NCBI RefSeq assembly: GCF_000373765.1
Contig: NZ_KB892382.1
Location: forward strand, 186,142 to 247,880
Direction of reading: 5' to 3'
DNA length: 61,739 nt
Source of the DNA: Legionella shakespearei DSM 23087
Lineage (GTDB): Bacteria; Pseudomonadota; Gammaproteobacteria; Legionellales; Legionellaceae
Shown one piece after another: positions 8,361 through 16,614 of this stretch. The notes beneath the pieces are model-generated. The model saw only the letters and a program-made list of their open reading frames with translations. It was not told where the DNA came from and did no database searches. The position numbers were made by a program, and so were the translations under genes. Each line of letters starts with the position of its first letter. Position 1 is the first letter of the stretch.

Positions 8361-9140
8361 TTACGCAACCCGTTGCTTCATTTGCTCATAAACATAAGCC
8401 GGGTAAAAGAAATAAAAAGGCAAGACTTTAACCAGCATATAACCAAAAGAAGGGATAGCCAGAAGCAGGGTAATCACTTTTAAGACCGGGTGTCCGCCAG
8501 TGCAGGCGACCAAAACCCAGGGAACAATCAATGACAGCAGAATAAGCAGGCGTAACCCCCACACTTTAGCAACTGTTTTTTTGTTATTAAATACAAACTG
8601 CATGGATTCCAGGCTCTTCTTCCAGGCAGATTGCTGATCATTAACCAGCAGAACCGGAGTAAAAATAGTCAAGGTATAAGCCAGCAGGGCAAGCATTTTA
8701 AACGGCATGAAAAATGAACCCATTAATTCCAGAATGATCAGCATCACCAGAACAGGCCCCATTGCTTTACCCATGGACTGTGAATTCAAAAGATTGAGAA
8801 AACCGGTATTTTCATCTATTGGTTTGCCTTCCAAATGAGCTTTAATCAACTGATACAGACCGTCAAGGAAGGGGAATAAAGCAAAAAAGATCAACGCAGC
8901 GACTATCAATAGATAAGGATAATTCAGCAAGGCATGATTAAAGGTTATCCAGCCCCAATGATTTAAACCAAAAGGAATGATGACACCAAAAACAATTAAA
9001 ACAGCCAGCGGCGTTAAAAAAAGAAAACTTAAAGGCCACCAAAGCATTGTTTGGCATTGGGTATAGGATTTCCAGGCTTCGTTAAACCAGGGAAACGATT
9101 CTTTTAGACGGGTAAGGCGCATGATCATAATGTGGGTCAT
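8361..9140 (-). CDS. Multi-pass inner-membrane protein of unknown function
   Basis: 259 residues with about five to six hydrophobic segments (WPLSFLFLTPLAVLIVFGVI; YLLIVAALIFFALFPFL; VLVMLIILELMGSFF; MLALLAYTLTIFTPVLLV; LLILLSLIVPWVLVACTG; VITLLLAIPSFGYMLV). The arrangement is like the BPSS1780/DUF-type small integral membrane proteins common in Legionella, but I cannot name a family with confidence. Start is uncertain among three close Met codons (9140, 9128, 9122); no good ribosome site separates them. The gene is single, between repeats D1 and A2. Confidence 0.7.
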   Translation of the reverse strand: MTHIMIMRLTRLKESFPWFNEAWKSYTQCQTMLWWPLSFLFLTPLAVLIVFGVIIPFGLNHWGWITFNHALLNYPYLLIVAALIFFALFPFLDGLYQLIKAHLEGKPIDENTGFLNLLNSQSMGKAMGPVLVMLIILELMGSFFMPFKMLALLAYTLTIFTPVLLVNDQQSAWKKSLESMQFVFNNKKTVAKVWGLRLLILLSLIVPWVLVACTGGHPVLKVITLLLAIPSFGYMLVKVLPFYFFYPAYVYEQMKQRVA

Positions 9141-9286
9141 ATTTTAGTTTGAATGTATTATATTAACACGAAAGCTTCTCGGTGAGAAGAAATCGATTAT
9201 AGCCTGTATTAAAGCTTCGAAATATGGAGTCGGTAAGCACTTTTGACTTCTTGCCTGAATCTACGGAGTCCTCGCTCCGTCCCTGA

Positions 9287-9451
9287 TCCCATTTGTCCCC
9301 GATCCCCGTCATCCCCGATCTACGTCGTCCTGAGCGCGTCTTTTTGCGCGAAGGATCTCCAAATATTGGCACTATGCTGATTTCAGGAGATCCTTCGCGC
9401 AAAAAGACGCGCTCAGGACGACGTAGATCGGATCGGGGACGAATGGGATCG
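9287..9451. repeat. Palindromic repeat A2, extended
   Basis: The core 9322-9424 is a full family A inverted repeat. The flanks add further short inverted matches (GATCCCATTTGTCCCCGAT on the left against ATCGGGGACGAATGGGATC on the right), so the whole structure is about 165 bases. It fills much of the 420-base gap between two minus-strand genes. The rest of the gap shows nothing else that I can support. Confidence 0.85.
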
Positions 9452-9559
9452 GGAACGACGTAGATCAAGGACGATGTGGATCGAGGGTGGCGTTATTCCA
9501 GGGGAACGCGGCTCTGGGGGAAACGCCTATGCACTGACACGGCTCCCAGAGGATGAAAC

Positions 9560-10636
9560 TCACTGCTTCATAAAATGATCATAAACAGCCTTGCTGGCCA
9601 AGGCTATAGAATGGCTTCTTGGATAATCACTGGCAGATTGTGATTTTACATAGATAGCCAGTGCGATATGCCCTTTGTTGTGTGGCAAAGTGATGATGCC
9701 CACATCGCTGGCAAATCGATACAGTTTTTTAGAGCCTGGATATCTTAGATAATCCATTTCGTCTATCGCCCAAGTGCCTGTTTTATGTGCTACTTTTACA
9801 TTGGGAGGCAGTAAACCTTTGATTCTGCTGCGACCTGTTCTGCATTTTTCCATGGTTTTAATCAGCAAATCAGTGCTGGATTCAGACAGGGCTTCCCCGT
9901 TGTAGAGTTTTACCAGCAAGTTAGCCATGTCATCTGGGGTGGTTGAATCACGTGCATCTTTTTCAAAACGCTTCCAGGCCAGGACTTTCTTACTTAAAGG
10001 GGTGCTGTTAAGGATTTTTTTCCAGGAATAAACCGGTCGCCTTTTTTCCAGATAGGAGTGATCCACGTCATTAGTATCCATAAACATTTCAAGTATGGAG
10101 CGGTTGACTGATATATTTTTAAATCCCAGGGCAGACATACGCTTATTGACATACTGCGGCCCATTTACCGCATCGAGTAGGGTATCACTGGCACTGTTGT
10201 CACTGTTAATCAACATATGATTCATTATTTGCTGTGACGACATATTCAGCTTTTTCTTTTCGAATATATGGTATAAAGAGCCAGAACCAGGGACTGAGTT
10301 GTTATAATCCAGTTTAATGATTCGTTTTAAGGAATCCTTTTTTTCATCAACGCGGTGTAAAAAAGCTATGGCTATGGGTAGTTTAATCGTGCTGGCCATG
10401 AAAAAGCGTTTATTACCGTTATGACTCATTACCTTGTTCTTTTCTATCAAAACAGCGGTAATACCAATGATCACATTGGCTTTTTTTTCAATGGCACTTA
10501 TTTTTTTAGCAAGATCGGCCTCGCCGCGGCCTGCAAGGCATTGGTTGGAAAGAAGAAAACAGAACAGTGCCCAAAAGAAGCAATTCTTTATCCCTGACAT
10601 CCTGATGTTGCGCAAGAATAAGGTTCTTGTCATCAT
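9560..10636 (-). CDS. Class A beta-lactamase-like serine hydrolase
   Basis: Periplasmic serine hydrolase of the penicillin-recognising fold. All three core motifs are present, numbered from the ATG at 10636: S82-T-I-K85, S145-D-N147, and K285-T-G287. Between them is an LEMFMD segment whose Glu (about 183) and Met fit the E-x-x-M omega-loop pattern of the CfxA/PER subgroup, and RDSTTPDDMANLL, typical of class A. At about 359 residues it is longer than usual class A enzymes (about 290), with extra residues around KKRRPVYSWKKILN. Signal peptide around NCFFWALFCFLLSNQCLAG. A TTG nine bases upstream and an ATG at 10600 are alternative starts. Whether it hydrolyses beta-lactams or acts on peptidoglycan-like substrates cannot be told. 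Confidence 0.8.
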   Translation of the reverse strand: MMTRTLFLRNIRMSGIKNCFFWALFCFLLSNQCLAGRGEADLAKKISAIEKKANVIIGITAVLIEKNKVMSHNGNKRFFMASTIKLPIAIAFLHRVDEKKDSLKRIIKLDYNNSVPGSGSLYHIFEKKKLNMSSQQIMNHMLINSDNSASDTLLDAVNGPQYVNKRMSALGFKNISVNRSILEMFMDTNDVDHSYLEKRRPVYSWKKILNSTPLSKKVLAWKRFEKDARDSTTPDDMANLLVKLYNGEALSESSTDLLIKTMEKCRTGRSRIKGLLPPNVKVAHKTGTWAIDEMDYLRYPGSKKLYRFASDVGIITLPHNKGHIALAIYVKSQSASDYPRSHSIALASKAVYDHFMKQ

Positions 10637-10855
10637 GTAATTCAATCCGTACTAGTTATTGGATGATCACAGTAATTGAACTGGATCCGATGCATCGGGT
10701 TTATCACTACTTTGAATCTATTATTTATTGATTTCAAAAAATTTTATAGATATTTTGAGAATATATTTTTTCCGTACCATTGTCCTCGGGTAATCCAGGT
10801 GGGTGGGTTTCGATTCGGAGAGGGAAGTAAATCATGCTCTGTGCCGCAACAAATT

Positions 10856-11119
10856 TTCCGCTTCCTGACGGTCGCGGCTCGGTTTCCGGTGCACGATGAT
10901 GTTAATACGAACGCACGAAAACCGAGCCGCGACCGTCAGGAAGCGGAACAGTTATACTGGCAGGGACAGTTTTTCTGCTCCGAACCCATGGAGCCCTCGG
11001 ACAAGCCGAGGAAGGCTGGAGTCAATACCAGATTGTGTTCTCAGAGATGTGTAGAAGAGTCAGCTGCTTGCAGCCAGGATCGTGCCAGTATAATCCCGGC
11101 TGCAAGCAGACCGGGCTAC
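10856..11119. repeat. Palindromic repeats C1 and B pair
   Basis: 10856-10948 is a complete family C element: arms TTCCGCTTCCTGACGGTCGC and complement, with a conserved GTGCACGATG...GAACGCACG loop. Its flanks (GCTCTGTGCCGCAACAAA before; CAGTTATACTGGCAGG after) are also shared with other copies. 11061-11119 is a family B pair with one worn arm. Together they fill most of the 500-base gap between two minus-strand genes. 10637-10850 is AT-rich and probably holds the promoter of the beta-lactamase-like gene; no clear boxes were found. Confidence 0.88.
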
Positions 11120-11137
11120 AACCCCTCGTGCCCTGAT

Positions 11138-11419
11138 TTAAGCGATTTCAGCAATATTTGCCAGATGAGCGTTAACGATTTTAGTAAAACGATCCAAGGT
11201 CTCCTTGCGTGCCTCTTTGTTATCAGGCCATTGCTTATGGATAACATTGCTCAAAAACGCTGCCAGACCTTGTAATACCATTTCATTATTGCGTAAAGGC
11301 GCAGGCAATTCCTGAATGCTTTTTATTAATGTAGACAAGAGATTCTGGCCAATAAAGTTCATGGCTTTGGAGAACTCTTCAGGTGTCGGTGCTTGTTGTA
11401 CGTTTGAAGTCATTTGCAT
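11138..11419 (-). CDS. Small helical protein of unknown function, 93 residues
   Basis: Soluble, helical, no signal peptide. Sequence pattern (PEEFSKAMNFIGQNLLSTLI; NEMVLQGLAAFLSNVI) looks like a real protein and the composition matches neighbours, but I recognise no family. The start is uncertain between ATG 11419 and the ATG two codons later; TGGA precedes both. It has its own promoter-sized AT-rich gap of 174 bases, shared with the divergent gene at 11594. Confidence 0.6.
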   Translation of the reverse strand: MQMTSNVQQAPTPEEFSKAMNFIGQNLLSTLIKSIQELPAPLRNNEMVLQGLAAFLSNVIHKQWPDNKEARKETLDRFTKIVNAHLANIAEIA

Positions 11420-11593
11420 TCCATTTATATAGAGAAAAGAGGTCGATAATATATCATGGCATCAAATGAATTCAAACTTTGCCGTGGTTGATAATCTTCG
11501 GCATAATTAAAGATGTTGATGCTGCGAGGCCGTGATTCTCTTCATCAGAATGTTCTCAGATCCGGTAATTTAACGTTCTAAAAGGATTTTGTA

Positions 11594-12547
11594 ATGAAAC
11601 TATCAGGGATGATTTTCTTTTCATTGATGCTATTTATGTCACAGGGTATTGCCGCTGTGGCGTCTGATCATGCTGTTTTTTCTTTTGATCAGGAAAAAGA
11701 GTCTAAAAATCTGGTATACCTGGCTTTTCAGCAATTGTATCAAGTGAATCACAGGATTTTAAAATTGCGCGAACTGGCAATACAGGCAGCGGATGCATCG
11801 TTGCCAGACAATCAACGTTATGAATTGGATAAGCTTTTTCAAAAGCAATTAGTGCTTTTGCGTAAGGAAATCAACCAAAGTGAATCTGCATTGGATATTG
11901 TACCGGAAAATCCCATTCATATTTTTATGCCTTATCAAGGACAAACCTATCAATTTCAATTGGATTTGTCCGGTTTTTCTGAACTGACTCCAAACGTTGA
12001 TTTACGTTCAGCACCTGAGGTCTTGCAGGCATTCAAAACGTTAATTTCAAGCCTTGAGAAAGGATTGCCTGATTCTGCCAATCCTGGGGATTGGTCTGGA
12101 TTTATTGTAGAAAATACAGATTCAGCCTCTTTTAATAAAAAAAATCAGCTCATGATCAGTAACGATGCGGATAAGCTTGCAATAATGACTCAGTTTATTG
12201 CCATACGCACTGAGTTGGTATCAAAACTGAATGTACTGTCTCTGCTGTTGGAACAATATATTGAACGTCAGGGAGACGAGGATTTATTGTATGTAATCTG
12301 GGAAAGCTTTTTTGATTTGAAAATAAAAGTGAACAGTGGAGAGATGAAGATCCGTTTCAATTTATTTACAGACAACAAATTAAAATTTCCATATCAACAT
12401 CGAATTCGCAATTATGATTTTCCCAGGTTGAATCTGGAGAAGTATCAAGTGAGGGATTTAAATATTCTCAAGCTTCAGGATGCCTTGGCAGTAGGTGATA
12501 TGACTTATAAAATGAAGTTATTTATCCGTGACTGGTCGGTTATGTAG
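11594..12547 (+). CDS. Exported protein with flagellin-like N-terminal signature
   Basis: 317 residues with a Sec signal peptide (MKLSGMIFFSLMLFMSQGIAA). After it, residues about 50-95 contain LKLRELAIQAADASLPDNQR followed by YELDKLFQKQLVLLRKEINQ. That pattern is very close to the conserved D1 helix of flagellins (RELAVQAANGT.SD.DR...). True flagellins have no Sec signal, so this would be a periplasmic or surface protein carrying a flagellin-like helix. The second half (YIERQGDEDLLYVIWESFF; FRLNLEKYQ) is not recognised. AAAGGA lies eight bases before the ATG. It is the last gene before a dense palindrome cluster. Confidence 0.7.
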   Translation: MKLSGMIFFSLMLFMSQGIAAVASDHAVFSFDQEKESKNLVYLAFQQLYQVNHRILKLRELAIQAADASLPDNQRYELDKLFQKQLVLLRKEINQSESALDIVPENPIHIFMPYQGQTYQFQLDLSGFSELTPNVDLRSAPEVLQAFKTLISSLEKGLPDSANPGDWSGFIVENTDSASFNKKNQLMISNDADKLAIMTQFIAIRTELVSKLNVLSLLLEQYIERQGDEDLLYVIWESFFDLKIKVNSGEMKIRFNLFTDNKLKFPYQHRIRNYDFPRLNLEKYQVRDLNILKLQDALAVGDMTYKMKLFIRDWSVM

Positions 12548-13083
12548 CCCGGTCTGCTTGCAGCCGGGGTTGTATACTATGAAGCTTGTATACGGGGATT
12601 AGCTTGTTGCCACTTCGATCCCGGCTGCGAGCAGGCCGGGCTACGCACTGTGCTATTTCGGAGCAACTTCACCCCAATCCACGTCGTCCTGAGCGCGTTT
12701 TTTGCGCGAAGTTGATCTCCAAATATTGGCACCATGCCACTTTCAGGAGATCCTTCGCGCAAAAAGACGCGCTCAGGACGACGTGCCACTTCGATCCCGG
12801 CTGCGAGCAGGCCGGGCTACGCACTGTGCTATTCCGGGGCAACTTCCCTCCGAATTCACGTCGTCCTGAGCGCGTTTTTTTGCGCGAAGGATCTCCTGAA
12901 TGTGGCATGGCACCAGTTTGTAGCCCGTATTAGGCGTCAGCCGTAATACGGGATCGAAGTGTCAATCAACTCATTCCCGTATTACGGCTACGCCTAATAC
13001 GGGCTACAAAGCGGTGCTATTCCCAGATCTACGTCGTCCTGAGCACGTCTTTGGGTGCGAAGGATCTCCTTGATTTGGTGTGG
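12544..13083. repeat. Dense palindrome cluster: B, A3, B, A4, D2, A5
   Basis: 540 bases made almost wholly of repeats, with no gene. In order: family B pair 12544-12645; full family A inverted repeat 12681-12784; a single B arm 12794-12823; a single A arm 12858-12913; family D inverted repeat 12920-13008 (here with GGCGTCAGCC / GGCTACGCC inside); a worn A arm 13031-13083. The open frames that cross it are translations of repeat sequence. The cluster separates two convergent genes. Confidence 0.9.
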
Positions 13084-13090
13084 TGTCTGT

Positions 13091-13849
13091 TCAGGATGGC
13101 GTTACCGTATCTAGTGCACTGACAATCTTTTTAAACACCTCATCTGCATTCCCCGTGCCGCTGATTGTATGCAGTTGGGGTGCTGATCCAGGATTCCTTG
13201 CTGATTCATTTTTGTAATAACTGATCAAAGGCTCGGTTTGCTGATGGTAAATCGCCAGTCGTTTTTTCACGGTTTGTTCTTCATCGTCTTTACGCTGTAC
13301 CAAGGGTTGTCCTGTCAGGTCATCCTTTCCTGCTACTTTGGGTGGGTTGTAAACGATATGATATACTCGTCCGGAAGCGGGGTGAATGCGTCTGCCGCTC
13401 ATGCGTTTAATGATTTCCTGATCATCGATGTTAAGGTCTATGATGTGATCAATAGCAATGTGTGCCTCTTGCAGCATTTTGGCCTGAGCTAGAGTGCGGG
13501 GGAAACCATCGAGGATAAATCCGTGGGCGCAATCAGGCTGGTTCAGGCGTTCACGGACCAAGGCGAAAATAAGGTCATCAGATAACAAACCACCCGCTTC
13601 CATTGTTTTTTTTGCACTTAAGCCTAAGGGCGAGCCTTTTGCGAGTTCCGCACGTAATAAATCCCCAGTCGAGATTTGGGGAATATGGTACTTTTGGGTT
13701 AAACGCTCGGCTTGAGTTCCTTTTCCTGCTCCGGGAGCGCCAATCAGCATGATGTGTATCGCAGATTTTGATGTATCGCCCACTGTGGCCGAACACGGCA
13801 TTGTAAATCCCCAAATGGAAAATAAAAGGCAGATCGCTTTAAATTTCAT
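13091..13849 (-). CDS. Adenylate kinase with N-terminal signal peptide
   Basis: Catalyses ATP + AMP to 2 ADP. The kinase core is complete: P-loop GAPGAGKGT (residues 37-45), ISTGDLLRAE AMP-binding helix, GFILDGFPRT, the long LID with GRRIHPASGRVYH and NPPK, and RKDDEEQTVKKRL. Unlike normal Adk, which starts directly at the P-loop strand, about 30 residues precede it and read MKFKAICLLFSIWGFTMPCS, a basic then hydrophobic segment that looks like a Sec signal peptide. GAGGAA sits about seven bases before the ATG. It is divergent from an ATP/ADP translocase gene, which suggests a linked role in nucleotide handling outside the cytoplasm. It is probably a second copy, not the housekeeping adk. Confidence 0.88.
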   Translation of the reverse strand: MKFKAICLLFSIWGFTMPCSATVGDTSKSAIHIMLIGAPGAGKGTQAERLTQKYHIPQISTGDLLRAELAKGSPLGLSAKKTMEAGGLLSDDLIFALVRERLNQPDCAHGFILDGFPRTLAQAKMLQEAHIAIDHIIDLNIDDQEIIKRMSGRRIHPASGRVYHIVYNPPKVAGKDDLTGQPLVQRKDDEEQTVKKRLAIYHQQTEPLISYYKNESARNPGSAPQLHTISGTGNADEVFKKIVSALDTVTPS

Positions 13850-14128
13850 AATTAAATTCCTCGTCCATGAATCCGATTTTATTCCTTTATAAGCTAATGT
13901 GATGTCTCACACAAGAGGCAAATTGATTCACATTTAAATGAATAGTTAATCTTGTTTTCAAAAATGTAAAGACGGGTAAATATGTATATCTTGTTTTGAA
14001 AGAGCATGATATAGGTTGATTAATGACCAGAATCACAGCGAGGTGTTTTACTAATAAAGAATTAATCAATAAATACAGGTTCTACAGGATTTAGAACTGT
14101 AAATGACTCAATAATATAAGGATATATT
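13850..14128. promoter_or_regulatory. Divergent promoter region, kinase / translocase
   Basis: 279 bases of strongly AT-rich DNA between two divergently read genes. It must carry at least two promoters. AAGGA at 14118-14122 is the ribosome site for the translocase. This is one of the few gaps in the window without any palindromic repeat. I cannot assign -35/-10 boxes reliably. The 60-residue open frame across it looks like chance. Confidence 0.5.
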
Positions 14129-15718
14129 ATGTCTGGTATTTCGAACGAAAAACCTGAATTCGGCAGAATTCGGGGAGCAATCTGGCCTATTCATTCCTAT
14201 GAGCTGAAAAAATTCCTGCCCATGGGGCTGATGATGTTCTTCATCCTTTTCAATTACACTATTCTACGTGACACGAAAGATTCTTTAGTGATTACCGCAT
14301 CCATCAATGGATCTGCAGTGATACCCTTTCTGAAAATTGGATTCGTGTTGCCCGCATCCATATTGTTTGTGCTTTTGTATGCCAAACTGTCAAATATCAT
14401 GAGCAGGGAAAAGCTTTTTTATACCCTTGTCAGTTCGTTTATTATCTATTTCGGTGTGTTTGCCTTTATTTTGTACCCCAACCGGGAATTGATTCATCCG
14501 TCGCCGGAAACAGTAAGTTCATTACAGGAAGCTTATCCTCATTTTCAGCACATTTTTCCGTTGTGGGGAACCTGGATGTACTCCATCTTTTATGTGATGT
14601 CGGAATTGTGGGGCAGTGTGATGATTTCCCTGTTGTTTTGGCAATTTGCGAATGAAATTACCCGTACCAATGAAGCAAAACGCTTTTACGGATTGTTTGG
14701 TTTGCTCGCTAACGTTTCTCTGGTGTGTTCCGGTTTTACTGTCCAGTATTTATCGGACATACGCGAATCCTTGCCGCCTGAGGTGGACGCATGGGGTATT
14801 TCATTAAATTATATGATGAGCGCTGTGATTGCATCTGGCGTGTTCATTATGATGACGTACCGCTGGATGAACCTGAAGGTGTTAACTGATCCTCAGTATT
14901 ATGATAAAGCGGCGAGTCTGGTCAATACAAAATCAAGCAGGCCCAAGCTGTCTTTGGTGGACAGTTTCCGCTATATCTTTTCTTCAAAATATTTAGGTTT
15001 AATTGCCGTTTTGATAGTGGGCTATGGCATTTCAATCAATCTCATCGAAGTCATTTGGAAAGGCATGTTAAAAGAGCAATACCCTAATCCTAATGATTAT
15101 AATGCCTTTATGGGCGCATTTTCTGTAACCACGGGAATTGTCACCATGACCCTCATCATGATGTTTAAAGGGATAGTACGTAAATTTGGCTGGTTCACTG
15201 GTGCCATAATGACACCGGCTGTATTGCTGATTACCGGTGGATTTTTCTATGCCTTTGTATTGTTCGAGGGGCACATGCAACCTGTTGCTGCCTTTTTTGG
15301 TACTACTACTTTATTTATGGCGGTTATCCTGGGCGCGATACAGAATGTTGCCAGTAAAGCAACCAAATATTCACTGTTTGATCCTACAAAAGAGATGTCT
15401 TACATCCCGCTGGATCAGGAACTTAAGGTGAAGGGTAAGGCGGCTGTCGATGTGATTGGCAATAGTTTTGGTAAAGCGGGTGGTGGGATGATTTCAGGAT
15501 TTATTTTGGTCATTACTGCCGCGAGCAGTGTGGTCATGATCGCCCACTTCCTGGTGTTTATTGTTATTGCGACCACGTTAAGCTGGATGTATGCTGTGAA
15601 AAATCTGAGCGTTCTTTATAATAAAGCCCTGCAATCCAAAGCACCTGCCGAGGTTTCTCTGGTTCGGGAAGAAAGCAATGCTAAAGAGGATGCATTGATG
15701 AATAACGCGGTTGTTTAA
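14129..15718 (+). CDS. NTP/NDP exchange transporter (ATP/ADP translocase, Tlc/Npt family)
   Basis: 529-residue inner-membrane protein with about eleven to twelve hydrophobic helices. Family features: the N-terminal ELKKFLPMGLMMFFILFNYTILRDTKD segment (KF.PM...FF..FNYT.LRD.KD is diagnostic for bacterial and plastid nucleotide transporters), SEGWG-like FYVMSELWGSVMISLLFWQFAN, and the late motif KYSLFDPTKEMSYIPLD followed by KVKGKAAVDVIG. These carriers swap ATP for ADP or import nucleotides in obligate or facultative intracellular bacteria. Adjacent and divergent is an exported adenylate kinase. A family C palindrome follows 14 bases after the stop and may end the transcript. Confidence 0.93.
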   Translation: MSGISNEKPEFGRIRGAIWPIHSYELKKFLPMGLMMFFILFNYTILRDTKDSLVITASINGSAVIPFLKIGFVLPASILFVLLYAKLSNIMSREKLFYTLVSSFIIYFGVFAFILYPNRELIHPSPETVSSLQEAYPHFQHIFPLWGTWMYSIFYVMSELWGSVMISLLFWQFANEITRTNEAKRFYGLFGLLANVSLVCSGFTVQYLSDIRESLPPEVDAWGISLNYMMSAVIASGVFIMMTYRWMNLKVLTDPQYYDKAASLVNTKSSRPKLSLVDSFRYIFSSKYLGLIAVLIVGYGISINLIEVIWKGMLKEQYPNPNDYNAFMGAFSVTTGIVTMTLIMMFKGIVRKFGWFTGAIMTPAVLLITGGFFYAFVLFEGHMQPVAAFFGTTTLFMAVILGAIQNVASKATKYSLFDPTKEMSYIPLDQELKVKGKAAVDVIGNSFGKAGGGMISGFILVITAASSVVMIAHFLVFIVIATTLSWMYAVKNLSVLYNKALQSKAPAEVSLVREESNAKEDALMNNAVV

Positions 15719-15732
15719 AATAGTAAAAAAAT

Positions 15733-15832
15733 CCGGGTCGCGGCCGTGAGGAAGCGGAACCTTTGGGTATGCTCAGGAGCAAATACATTGTACCTGTCCT
15801 AATGGTTCCGCTTCCTCACGGTCGCGGCTCGG
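15733..15832. repeat. Family C palindrome in inverted order
   Basis: Arms CCGGGTCGCGGCCGTGAGG...GGAACC and complement around a 40-base loop. The two half-units are the same as in family C but face the other way: in the usual copies TTCCGC is outermost and GGCTCGG innermost, here it is the reverse. So the half-unit, not the pair, may be the element that spreads. Confidence 0.8.
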
Positions 15833-15904
15833 TTTTACAACACTTATTATTAACTCAGCTATAATGTTCATAGAGCTGCAAGATATATATTAAGGATATA
15901 AGTC

Positions 15905-16174
15905 ATGAAAGCATCTGTCGCCATTATAGCCCTAACTTTTTCTTTGAGTGCTGGTTTGTCTCATGCAACCGCTTATATGTTAAAAAATGAGCCGGGTTTA
16001 TGCAGTGATATAGCTGTCTGCAAAAGCCAATATTCTGGACATTTATGTGCTGAAGAAAATTTACCCAGAGGCACTGTTGCGGCAACCTGGAAGCAAGGGG
16101 TGAGGATGGTTTGCTATCGTGTGTATATAGAGGGAACTTGCCGTGTTTTATATGGAGTAACCTGCGAGAATTGA
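15905..16174 (+). CDS. Small exported Cys-rich protein
   Basis: 89 residues with a signal peptide (MKASVAIIALTFSLSAGLSHA). The mature part is about 68 residues with six Cys (GLCSDIAVCKSQ, HLCAEE, MVCYRV, GTCRVLYGVTC), suggesting three disulfides and a periplasmic or secreted protein. AAGGA is eight bases before the ATG. No family recognised. Confidence 0.7.
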   Translation: MKASVAIIALTFSLSAGLSHATAYMLKNEPGLCSDIAVCKSQYSGHLCAEENLPRGTVAATWKQGVRMVCYRVYIEGTCRVLYGVTCEN

Positions 16175-16185
16175 GAAAGAGTCGT

Positions 16186-16505
16186 GTAGCCCGGTCTGCT
16201 TGCAGCCGGGAATTGTGCCACTTCGATCCCGGCTGCAAGCAGACCGGGCTACGCACTGAATCAGGTTTTGTGCTGCAACAAAAATTCCGCTTCCTGACGG
16301 TCGCGGCTCGGTTTCCGGTGCACGATGAAGTAGATACGAACGCACGAAAACCGAGCCGCGACCGTGAGGAAGCGGAACAGTGATACTGGCAGGGGCAGTG
16401 TTTCTGCTCTGAACCTATGGATCCCTCGGACAAGCCGAGAGATGTCGGAGTTAATGTCTGATTGTGTTGCCACTTCTGATCCCGGCTGCAAGCAGACCAG
16501 GCTAC
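16186..16505. repeat. Repeat cluster: B pair, C, B half
   Basis: 16186-16253 is a clean family B inverted repeat. 16285-16378 is a full family C inverted repeat with conserved flanks (TTGTGCTGCAACAAAAA before, CAGTGATACTGGCAGGGGCA after). The sequence after it (TTTCTGCTCTGAACCTATGGA) also matches the flank of C1 at about 10970, so the repeated unit is longer than the palindrome. 16479-16505 is one B arm. No gene lies here. Confidence 0.9.
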
Positions 16506-16614
16506 GGATCGTGCCAGGATTCGGGGCTGTTTGTAATTAAATAATAAAATATTTGCTTTATTTTTCTAATTTTGTGGTAAAATACAGCGCATAATGTGAT
16601 TTTGTTGAGTTTAA

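Noticed and set aside
9163..9468. 101-codon minus-strand frame
   Set aside because: Covers palindrome A2 and has no support as a protein.
10676..11275. 199-codon plus-strand frame
   Set aside because: Most of it is translated family C and B palindrome plus antisense to the small gene at 11138.
12577..12946. Several overlapping frames on both strands
   Set aside because: All are translations of palindromic repeats A and B; the same peptides recur at every repeat copy.
13887..14069. 60-codon minus-strand frame between kinase and translocase
   Set aside because: AT-rich promoter region, no ribosome site, chance-like composition.
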